The position numbers and the translations under genes were made by a program. A model generated the notes under the pieces. It saw only the letters and a program-made list of their open reading frames with translations. It was not told where the DNA came from and ran no database searches. Below, piece after piece: positions 14,037-20,157 of a stretch of 22,122 nucleotides of DNA; position 1 is the stretch's first letter, and each line of letters opens with the position of its first letter. The stretch comes from an uncultured Prevotella sp. Lineage in GTDB: Bacteria > Bacteroidota > Bacteroidia > Bacteroidales > Bacteroidaceae. The stretch spans positions 1 through 22,122 of the forward strand of contig CAMUQM010000012.1 of assembly GCA_947095945.1 (NCBI GenBank), in the 5' to 3' direction.

Positions 14037-14915
14037 ATGTTTATCTCCAAAGCGCTTCATTCAATACTAAAAACTTGGATTCAGATGCCAAGTTGGATGA
14101 GATGGGCAGGGGGATTGTGTCTTGCAGCTGGATATAGTTTCTTGTTCTATTATTTCTTTGTATCACCTACAGGATTTAGATGGCGCGCTATTTATGGTGA
14201 TCCTGATTATCCAGAGGGCTATACGATTTATGGTATTGATGTAAGTCGTTATCAGGGTACGATTAATTGGAACCGACTTAGAAATGCGATGATAGACCGT
14301 TCGCCCATACGTTTTGTTATTATAAAGTCTACAGAGGGTGATAGTCATGTCGATGTGAAGTTCCGTGAGAACTTCTATAATGCAAAGGAGTCAGGTTTTA
14401 TACGAGGTGTTTATCATTTCTGGAGCAATAACTCGTCGGCACGTCGTCAGGCTTATTTCTTCCTTGCTATGGTTCATTTGCAGCCGGGAGATTTACCACC
14501 TGTTCTCGATGTTGAGCATAAGCCAAAGAATATCAGTACCGAAGAGTTCCAGCAGAATATTCTTACATGGCTACATATAGTAGAAGATAGGTATCATGTG
14601 AAACCTATCATCTATACCTATTATAAGTTTAAAGACCAATATCTTTCTGATTCTCGCTTTGATGACTATCCTTATTGGATAGCACACTACTATGTTAATC
14701 AGATGGAATATCAAGGTGCTTGGAAATTCTGGCAGCATACCGATGCCGGAAGGCTGCCAGGTATTAAGGGTTATGTAGACTTAGATATCTACAATGGTAG
14801 CTTCTACGACTTGCAGCAACTACTTATTCCCGAAGAGGTTACGCCCGCTCAAGCAGTAGGCAGCACCAGTCATGATTCAACAAACGTTGACTCTCTTTTA
14901 AACCAAGTTCATTAG
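14037..14915 (+). CDS. Membrane-anchored GH25 (Chalaropsis-type) lysozyme
   Basis: GH25 enzymes cleave the beta-1,4 bond between MurNAc and GlcNAc in peptidoglycan. The 292 residues have one N-terminal membrane segment (about 23-43, WAGGLCLAAGYSFLFYYFF) and then a GH25 domain from about 65: GIDVSRYQG (Asp68), FVIIKSTEG, GVYHFWS, VLDVEHK with the DxE pair Asp158/Glu160, IYTYYKFKD, YPYWIAHYY and WKFWQHTDAG...GYVDLDIYNG. All active-site regions are present. The domain ends near residue 262. The last 25 residues are an extension that lies antisense to the 3' end of prmA. The enzyme is probably periplasmic and held in the inner membrane. A 22-bp tandem array precedes it. Confidence 0.93.
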   Translation: MFISKALHSILKTWIQMPSWMRWAGGLCLAAGYSFLFYYFFVSPTGFRWRAIYGDPDYPEGYTIYGIDVSRYQGTINWNRLRNAMIDRSPIRFVIIKSTEGDSHVDVKFRENFYNAKESGFIRGVYHFWSNNSSARRQAYFFLAMVHLQPGDLPPVLDVEHKPKNISTEEFQQNILTWLHIVEDRYHVKPIIYTYYKFKDQYLSDSRFDDYPYWIAHYYVNQMEYQGAWKFWQHTDAGRLPGIKGYVDLDIYNGSFYDLQQLLIPEEVTPAQAVGSTSHDSTNVDSLLNQVH

Positions 14916-15708
14916 CTTTCTGAAGGATAGCTTCTGCATCTTGTTCATAGAATCCACTCAAAATAATCTTTGAATCAGTTGTCATAACACTGGCAAATTC
15001 GTCTATGTCTTCAAGGATTACATTACGATTGATGTTTGCTAAGATGATATCAAAAACACCACTTACGTGTGATAAGACTCGTTTGTCGCCTTCAAGCACG
15101 TCTAATTCGACACCGTTCAGTTCGGCATTGTGTTCAGCATTACGTACACTCCACTCGTCAATATCATAGCATACAGTTTCTCTTGCACCGCATTTTGCGG
15201 CAACAATGCCTAAGATACCTGTTCCACAGCCGCAGTCGAGGACTCTCTTTTCTTTCAAGTCTTGGTTCAGTAATAATGAAACAATCATTTGTGTTGTTTC
15301 ATGTGTACCTGTACCAAAAGCCTGTTGTGCATCAATAACAATCTTCATTGGAATGGTAGCAAGTTGAGGATAAGTGGTAAGATTCTCTTCTTCCATATTC
15401 TTGCAAATGATAGCACAGCGATTATCAATTATTATTGGGTCAAAGCCAGCTTTCTCCCATTCTTCATTCCAATTCTTATCTTCGGCTTCTTTTGCTGTAA
15501 AAGATACTTTTACATCAGGAATAGGTAGATTCTGCATTGTCTCAGAGAGTGTTTCTTCATTGAAAAGATCTTCTTGGCAGTATCCAACGAGTCCGTCTGG
15601 TTCGTCCGTAAAAGAATCGAATCCAACTTCACCTGCAAGAGCTGCAATAATGTCTCTTACGTCCTGAGAATCAGGTTCTGCCGTAAATTTTACTTGTATA
15701 TATTTCAT
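14839..15708 (-). CDS. prmA: Ribosomal protein L11 methyltransferase
   Basis: PrmA trimethylates ribosomal protein L11 using SAM. The 289 residues are full length for the family. An N-terminal substrate-recognition domain (MKYIQVKFTA to about 70) is followed by NWNEEWEKAGFDPI, the family block AFGTGTHETTQ at 130-140, SAM motif I LDCGCGTGILGIVAAKCGA at 157-175, and LANINRNVI at about 223-231. It is convergent with the GH25 gene and overlaps it by 77 bp, so no terminator can lie between the two. Its promoter lies divergent to that of the Tyr/Gly-rich protein gene. Confidence 0.95.
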   Translation of the reverse strand: MKYIQVKFTAEPDSQDVRDIIAALAGEVGFDSFTDEPDGLVGYCQEDLFNEETLSETMQNLPIPDVKVSFTAKEAEDKNWNEEWEKAGFDPIIIDNRCAIICKNMEEENLTTYPQLATIPMKIVIDAQQAFGTGTHETTQMIVSLLLNQDLKEKRVLDCGCGTGILGIVAAKCGARETVCYDIDEWSVRNAEHNAELNGVELDVLEGDKRVLSHVSGVFDIILANINRNVILEDIDEFASVMTTDSKIILSGFYEQDAEAILQKANELGLKESQRLLNHDWCCLLLERA

Positions 15709-15728
15709 CTTGGTGTTAAATTTCTACT

Positions 15729-15737
15729 GCAAAATTA
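15729..15737 (-). promoter_or_regulatory. -7 box of prmA
   Basis: The minus strand reads TAATTTTGC, an exact TAnnTTTG(C) match 20 nt before the ATG at 15708, implying a very short leader (about 14 nt). Confidence 0.65.
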
Positions 15738-15744
15738 TAAAAAA

Positions 15745-15776
15745 TAGGGAAAAACCTACCATGGATTAGGGAAAAT
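15745..15776. promoter_or_regulatory. Paired direct repeats between the divergent prmA and Tyr/Gly-rich gene promoters
   Basis: TAGGGAAAA occurs at 15745-15753 and again at 15767-15775, 22 bp apart start to start. Each copy also sits in a short inverted repeat: TAGG/CCTA at 15745-15758 and GGATT/AATCC around the second. Two sites on the same helix face between two -7 boxes look like an operator for a dimeric regulator. No protein is identified. Confidence 0.4.
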
Positions 15777-15779
15777 CCG

Positions 15780-15788
15780 TATATTTGC
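15780..15788 (+). promoter_or_regulatory. -7 box of the Tyr/Gly-rich protein gene
   Basis: TATATTTGC matches TAnnTTTG(C) exactly. The upstream in-frame ATG at 15785 lies inside this box and cannot be the start, which supports the ATG at 15878 and a leader of about 80 nt. Confidence 0.65.
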
Positions 15789-15877
15789 AAGGAAAGTTGT
15801 CTTATTTTTGCATTATCAAGATTGTATACATACATATTATTGATGTTAAAACAAGTGTAAATTTAAAAAAAGGGTAT

Positions 15878-16930
15878 ATGAAACGATTTGTTTTACTTTC
15901 GGTTTTATTTGGAGCTATGCCATTGCTTTCAATGGCACAGGATGACCTTTATTTTACTCCGTCAAAAGCAGAACAATCTGCTTATCAACAGAGTATAATG
16001 GAGGAAGAACGCCCTGTCTATTATAGCGGTATCGGTAAGTCTAATGACGAATACAATCGTCGTGGCAAGTACAATTATAAGAAAATTGGAGTTGACTCTC
16101 TTGGAAATGATATCTTCATGTCACGTATCTCTACACTGCATGGAGACTCTGTAGTACTTGACACTATCTATGGAGGCTTCACTCGTAAGTATGAGAGCGG
16201 CGAGGACGACTTCGCATATAGCAGAAGAATGAGTCGCTTTGATGGCTTCTGGGGTGGCTATTATGACCCTTGGTTTGCTGGTCGCTCTTCAATCTATGTA
16301 GGTTGGGGATGGCGTTCACCTTACTATGGTGGATGGTATGACAGATGGGATGACCCATGGTCATATGGTTATTATGGTGGCTATCCATATTACGGCTACT
16401 ATAGTGGCTATCCATATTACGGCTACTATAGTGGCTATCCTTATTATGGTTACTATGGTGGTTATCCTTACTATTACGGCTATGCTGGCTATGGCTGGTA
16501 TAACCCATGGAGCAGATATTATGGTGGATATCCTTACTATGGCTACAGAAGAGGTGGCTACTACGCTTATAATGGTCATACTGGCACTGCTAATCACTGG
16601 GGCGACTCTCCACGAGCTTTTGGCTCTCAGACAAGATCAAGCTACTATAATAATGAACGATCATCTTATTCAACTCGCCGTGGCAATCAATATGGTAATA
16701 ACGCGTCACCACGCAATGATATGAATGGTTATTATGACCGCTTCGGTGGTGCTCGTCAAAGAAGTGTTGAATCACAGACACGTCAGGTTTATTCTCAACC
16801 TGAACGTTCAACTTTCTCACAACCTTCACCAAGTTCGTTTGGCGGTGCAAGAAGTGGAGGCGGTAGCTTCGGTGGCTCATACTCCAGTGGTGGTGGAAGT
16901 GGCTCATCACGCTTTGGTGGTCATAGATAA
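15878..16930 (+). CDS. Secreted Tyr/Gly-rich repeat protein of unknown function
   Basis: I chose the ATG at 15878 because it opens a typical signal peptide (MKRFVLLSVLFGAMPLLSMA, cleaved before QDD). The longer frame from 15785 begins inside the promoter box and adds 31 residues before the signal. The 350-residue protein has an N-terminal folded-looking part (to about 130), a Trp/Tyr/Gly-rich centre with near-identical GYPYYGYYS-type 9-residue repeats, an Arg/Asn/Ser-rich part, and a Ser/Gly-rich tail (SFGGARSGGGSFGG). No enzyme motifs are seen. The composition recalls structural, adhesive or phase-separating proteins, but this is speculation. It precedes the FadL-like barrel gene by 42 nt on the same strand and probably shares its transcript, which suggests an outer-membrane or surface location. 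Confidence 0.85.
   Translation: MKRFVLLSVLFGAMPLLSMAQDDLYFTPSKAEQSAYQQSIMEEERPVYYSGIGKSNDEYNRRGKYNYKKIGVDSLGNDIFMSRISTLHGDSVVLDTIYGGFTRKYESGEDDFAYSRRMSRFDGFWGGYYDPWFAGRSSIYVGWGWRSPYYGGWYDRWDDPWSYGYYGGYPYYGYYSGYPYYGYYSGYPYYGYYGGYPYYYGYAGYGWYNPWSRYYGGYPYYGYRRGGYYAYNGHTGTANHWGDSPRAFGSQTRSSYYNNERSSYSTRRGNQYGNNASPRNDMNGYYDRFGGARQRSVESQTRQVYSQPERSTFSQPSPSSFGGARSGGGSFGGSYSSGGGSGSSRFGGHR
16381..16488 (+). repeat. 27-bp in-frame tandem repeats in the Tyr/Gly-rich gene
   Basis: Four consecutive 27-bp units (16381, 16408, 16435, 16462) encode nine residues each. The first two are identical at the DNA level (16381-16407 and 16408-16434). The later two diverge by synonymous and a few coding changes. Exact copies point to recent duplication and possible length variation between strains. 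Confidence 0.9.
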
Positions 16931-16972
16931 GATTTAGGGTAATGAATGTATAACTAATAATGAATATCAGAT

Positions 16973-18583
16973 ATGAAGAGTAAATATATTTTCTTTGCAG
17001 TATCGTTGTTTGCAGCTTTGTCAGCAAATGCACAGGAAACATACGAGAATGCTAAGTTGGCAGGAGAGGACTTGAATGGTACCGCACGCTATGTTGGTAT
17101 GGGTGGAGCTATGGAGGCCTTGGGTGCTGATATTTCTACAATCGGTTCTAACCCTGCTGGTATCGGTTTATTCCGTCATAATAATATTAGTGTCAGTGGT
17201 GGTCTTCTTATGCAGTCAGATGGTAAGGAGTTTGCTAATGGTAAGAAGACTAACTTGAGCTTTGACCAGATAGGTGGCGTTTATTCTACTCGTACTGGAC
17301 AGAAGTCTTTCCTTAACTTTGGTTTCAACTACCATAAGAGTAAGAACTTTGATTATATCCTTAATGCTGCAGGCTCATTAGATGGAAGTTCCCAGAACAA
17401 GCAGTCATATATTAAGGGTGCACTTGGTAATCAGAATGAGGGTGGCTTCTATGTTGATAAGAATAAAGATGGTCAGAATATCGGCTATGTAAATGCTACA
17501 TCAACAAATGTTGCATATACTTGGAGTCAGATTGATTACCTTTATTGGAATTCATTGATTCCAGGTAGTACAGGAATTTATAATTATGAGAAAGCTACTG
17601 GTTATACTTTAGATCGTGCTCACTCAGGTTATATTGGTAACTATGACTTTGCAGTGAGTGGTAATATCAATGATAGAGTTTATCTCGGTCTTACGTTTGG
17701 AATGAAGGATGTACATTACAAGGCATATAGTGAATATTGTGAAAGCTTCAATAGTAATGGTGCAGCAGTTGTTAGCGATAATAGAAAAGTAACGGGTTCT
17801 GGATTTGATATTACAGCTGGTGTTATCGTTCGTCCAGTGGCTGAGTCTCCATTTAGAATTGGTGCATACGTGAAGTCTCCAACATGGTATGACTTGACAA
17901 CATCGAATGTTACAGGTCTTTTTTATGTTCAAGGTACAACAAGTAAGGCTTCTTACATTAGCAACTCATACGATTTCAAGCTGTGGACACCTTGGAAGTT
18001 TGGTTTCTCTCTTGGTCACACCGTTGGTAATTACCTCGCTTTGGGTGCAACTTATGAGTATGAGAACTTCAGTGATATAAACAGTAGAGTCAACGATGGT
18101 GGCTACTATAATTATTATGGTGAGTACTACGAGTCATCAAGTCCTGACAAGAATATGAATGCACATACAAAGGAAGTTTTGAAGGGCGTTAGTACTTTGA
18201 AGTTAGGTGTTGAGTATAAGCCAGTAAGCAATGTTGCTTTGCGTATGGGTTACAACTATGTAAGTCCAAAATATGTAAGTGATGCGCAGAAAGATCCCGG
18301 TCTTGCTTCTTTAGGTACAGCTTATTCTTCTACAACAGACTATACTAACTGGAGCTCCATCAACCGTTTTACATTAGGCATTGGTTATAAAGTAAAGAAG
18401 TTCAATATTGATTTAGCTTATCAGTATAGCGCACAGAATGGGTCATTTGCTCCTTTCTCTAATATTAGAGATGTTTCTATACCTTCTGGTGCTACAACTG
18501 TAAAGGAGTCTAACATTGCAACAATCGCTGATGTCAAGAACAACAAAAATCAGTTACTCCTCACATTAGGCTATCGTTTCTAA
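16973..18583 (+). CDS. OmpP1/FadL-type outer membrane beta-barrel
   Basis: The 536-residue protein starts with a signal peptide (MKSKYIFFAVSLFAALSANA|QE). Then comes the family's N-terminal signature RYVGMGGAMEALGADISTIGSNPAGIGLF, including the NPAG motif of FadL/TodX proteins. Amphipathic beta strands rich in aromatic residues follow throughout, and it ends in LLLTLGYRF with a C-terminal Phe for barrel assembly. FadL-type barrels take up hydrophobic compounds across the outer membrane. Bacteroidetes homologues are sometimes labelled 'hemin receptor', for which I see no specific support. It follows the Tyr/Gly-rich gene by 42 nt with no promoter seen between, and is followed by a strong terminator. 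Confidence 0.88.
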   Translation: MKSKYIFFAVSLFAALSANAQETYENAKLAGEDLNGTARYVGMGGAMEALGADISTIGSNPAGIGLFRHNNISVSGGLLMQSDGKEFANGKKTNLSFDQIGGVYSTRTGQKSFLNFGFNYHKSKNFDYILNAAGSLDGSSQNKQSYIKGALGNQNEGGFYVDKNKDGQNIGYVNATSTNVAYTWSQIDYLYWNSLIPGSTGIYNYEKATGYTLDRAHSGYIGNYDFAVSGNINDRVYLGLTFGMKDVHYKAYSEYCESFNSNGAAVVSDNRKVTGSGFDITAGVIVRPVAESPFRIGAYVKSPTWYDLTTSNVTGLFYVQGTTSKASYISNSYDFKLWTPWKFGFSLGHTVGNYLALGATYEYENFSDINSRVNDGGYYNYYGEYYESSSPDKNMNAHTKEVLKGVSTLKLGVEYKPVSNVALRMGYNYVSPKYVSDAQKDPGLASLGTAYSSTTDYTNWSSINRFTLGIGYKVKKFNIDLAYQYSAQNGSFAPFSNIRDVSIPSGATTVKESNIATIADVKNNKNQLLLTLGYRF

Positions 18584-18603
18584 GAAGAAATTAAGTAAAT
18601 AAT

Positions 18604-18641
18604 AAAAAAGGTAAAAGAGTTTTTTCTCTTTTACCTTTTTT
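18604..18641 (+). terminator. Intrinsic terminator of the Tyr/Gly-rich/FadL-like unit
   Basis: A perfect 16-bp stem (18604-18619 with 18626-18641, core GGTAAAAGAG/CTCTTTTACC) has a T6 loop and the 3' arm ends in TTTTTT. It is 20 nt past the stop codon. A-rich and T-rich flanks would allow activity in both directions. Confidence 0.93.
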
Positions 18642-18694
18642 GTTGTTTTGTCAAAATAAATTCTCGTTAGTATTTTTAATAACGATGAATTGCA

Positions 18695-18837
18695 TTTCAA
18701 TTAAGCCTTAATAGACTTGTTAAAGATGCTCTTTAAGACTCTAACTAACGCCATTTTGAAGGCTAAGTAAGCACCTTTTCTTGCACAACTTTATAACTTA
18801 TTGATAAGTAGAAAGTTACAAAGATGTTGAAAAATGC
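18695..18837. repeat. Dispersed intergenic repeat, copy B (143 bp)
   Basis: This is the partner of 5365-5507 in the same orientation, alignable without gaps. It has the opening palindrome (CAATTAAG-C-CTTAAT), the two units ending TCTAACTAA and GCTAAGTAA, the invariant GCACCTTTTCTTGCA and the TTTATAACTTATTGATAA block. Similarity continues weakly past the end (TTTCTTGTTTTT at about 18842) after a deletion relative to copy A. Confidence 0.85.
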
Positions 18838-19003
18838 TTTTATTTCTTGTTTTTAAGTAGAAATATCTAAAAGCTATGTAAAGATATTTCGTTGCTGAAG
18901 ATGTTTGTTTTAAGATGGAATATGATTATAATAAGCCGTGAGAAACCTCTAATAAACTATCGTTTGTCGCCTATGGTTTCCTCTATTACTTATAAATGAG
19001 CGC
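18838..19003. other. Rest of the 18584-19003 intergenic gap
   Basis: No ORF or RNA gene is recognised. A loose inverted repeat (GAGAAACC at 18940-18947, GGTTTCCTC at 18975-18983) could be a weak terminator for the 65-aa gene, but it has a bulge, a long loop and no T-run on the minus strand. Confidence 0.35.
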
Positions 19004-19201
19004 TTAGAATGTTCCAACTTCTGATAGGATTTCAGCTACATCTTCAGGTGTGTTGAATAAGATACCCTCTTCCAGTTCTTCGTCTGATAGTTGGTCAAGT
19101 AGCTCCTTAGCAGACGATTCATCAAAACGAGCCGTCCCCTTGGCGTTGGTTTTTGCAAGCAAAATACTGAGTATTTGCTGCCGGTATTCTTCGATTGACA
19201 T
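19004..19201 (-). CDS. Hypothetical protein, 65 aa
   Basis: A small acidic, helical protein: MSIEEYRQQILSILLAKTNA at the start, then a DESSAKELLDQLSDEELEEG stretch and a C-terminal EDVAEILSEVGTF. It has no signal peptide, membrane segment or known motif. It starts 43 nt after the yaaA stop on the same strand and is probably co-transcribed with it. The coherent composition and clean start and stop argue that it is real. The function is unknown. The acidic helical character would fit a small adaptor or inhibitor, but nothing in the sequence decides this. Confidence 0.7.
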   Translation of the reverse strand: MSIEEYRQQILSILLAKTNAKGTARFDESSAKELLDQLSDEELEEGILFNTPEDVAEILSEVGTF

Positions 19202-19244
19202 TTTTGTACTATTAGGTTTGGTTGTTTGACGACGAAATGTTTGC

Positions 19245-20009
19245 TTATGTCCTTAATATAAAGTGTGGATGCTCCTCATCTCCATAATCGGGTTGATAGG
19301 TGAAACCATCAAGTTCAAAGTCAAGCAAATCATCGTATGATGTCAGCTGGTTGCGTATTATATAACTTGTCATCGCACCCCGACAGCTCTTGGCGTAGAC
19401 ATTGATAGCTTTCAGCTGGCTGCCCTGATCCACCATAAAGAAGGGATGTATGACACGTGCTTCTTTCTTTAGCCGCTTCCAATCAAAGAGATGTTTGAAC
19501 TCTTCTGCGGCAAGATATACAAGAATTCCGTCATCAGCTTTCAAGGTTTTAATGAGCATATCGGTAAGAAGTGGTCTCCAGTAATCAAATATATTCTTTC
19601 CTTCTGCTGACGGAAGTTTGGTCTTACCTTCCAGACGGTAGGGATGTATGAGGTCTAACGGTCGTAATAGTCCGTAAAGGAAACTTGTTATCCAGAGGTG
19701 TTTGTCCGCATAAAGAAAGTCATTCTGGCTGTATTCCTCTGCTTTCAAGTACTTATAAGCCTGACCGTAATAGGCAAGAAGTGCCGGGAGATAAGCATCC
19801 TCGTTGAAGAAGTCTTGATAGCGAAGCTTGTTCTCCAATGCTATTTTATCATTACACTTTAATTCTTTCGCAAGATTTTCAACGGATAGTTCTCCCAGCT
19901 CTAATGCCATCTGTCTCGCTTCCTTATGGAAATGAGGCAGGTGTGTATCTGGGGTTTGTACCTTTGTGGTACTTTTCATTATTTTTGCGGATGCTAATAG
20001 AATCTGCAT
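19245..20009 (-). CDS. yaaA: YaaA family protein (DUF328/UPF0246), peroxide stress response
   Basis: The 254 residues match the YaaA family length. Visible family blocks are MQILLASAKIM at the start, FLYGLLRPLDLIHPYRLE at about 111-128, and YAKSCRGAMTSYIIRNQL near 207-224. E. coli YaaA limits free iron and DNA damage during hydrogen peroxide stress and binds DNA. The same role here is inferred from family. It is followed by the 65-aa gene. Upstream lies the prolyl oligopeptidase gene on the same strand, separated by 148 bp that contain a promoter-like box inside an inverted repeat. Confidence 0.92.
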   Translation of the reverse strand: MQILLASAKIMKSTTKVQTPDTHLPHFHKEARQMALELGELSVENLAKELKCNDKIALENKLRYQDFFNEDAYLPALLAYYGQAYKYLKAEEYSQNDFLYADKHLWITSFLYGLLRPLDLIHPYRLEGKTKLPSAEGKNIFDYWRPLLTDMLIKTLKADDGILVYLAAEEFKHLFDWKRLKKEARVIHPFFMVDQGSQLKAINVYAKSCRGAMTSYIIRNQLTSYDDLLDFELDGFTYQPDYGDEEHPHFILRT

Positions 20010-20083
20010 TTGATTGGGAACTTAAGAGGTTAAGTATTTTAATTGAATTAAGACCATACTATTTATTCATGAAATATGTTTTG

Positions 20084-20157
20084 GAGTTTGAGGAGTTATG
20101 CTATTGCAAGAAGTTACTTTTCAAACAAAGATATATGAACATAACTCCTCTGAACTC
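20084..20157. repeat. Inverted repeat enclosing a promoter-like box between the oligopeptidase gene and yaaA
   Basis: GAGGAGTTATG (20090-20100) and CATAACTCCTC (20140-20150) are perfect 11-bp arms. GAGTT (20084-20088) and AACTC (20153-20157) extend them after short unpaired bases. The spacer is 39 nt. The outer right arm abuts the oligopeptidase stop codon (20158-20160). No T-run follows on the minus strand, so it is a poor terminator. Confidence 0.7.
20126..20133 (-). promoter_or_regulatory. Candidate -7 box of yaaA within the inverted-repeat spacer
   Basis: The minus strand reads TATCTTTG, an exact TAnnTTTG. It would give yaaA a leader of about 110 nt that includes the 20090-20100 arm. No -33 TTTG is visible. 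The expected region overlaps the right arm of the inverted repeat. Confidence 0.4.

Noticed and set aside
15785..15877. N-terminal extension of the Tyr/Gly-rich protein from an ATG at 15785
   Set aside because: That ATG sits inside the TATATTTGC promoter box and would bury the signal peptide 31 residues in.
16381..16488. Collagen- or elastin-like domain
   Set aside because: The repeats are Tyr/Gly-based with no GXY or VPG periodicity.
16179..16724. Long alternative-frame ORFs (His/Ser-rich and Ile/Thr-rich) over the Tyr/Gly-rich gene
   Set aside because: They are shadows of the 27-bp codon repeats. The plus-strand frame with a signal peptide explains the region.
18940..18983. Terminator of the 65-aa gene
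   Set aside because: Bulged 8-bp stem, loop of more than 25 nt and no T-run on the relevant strand. It is kept only as a note in the intergenic entry.
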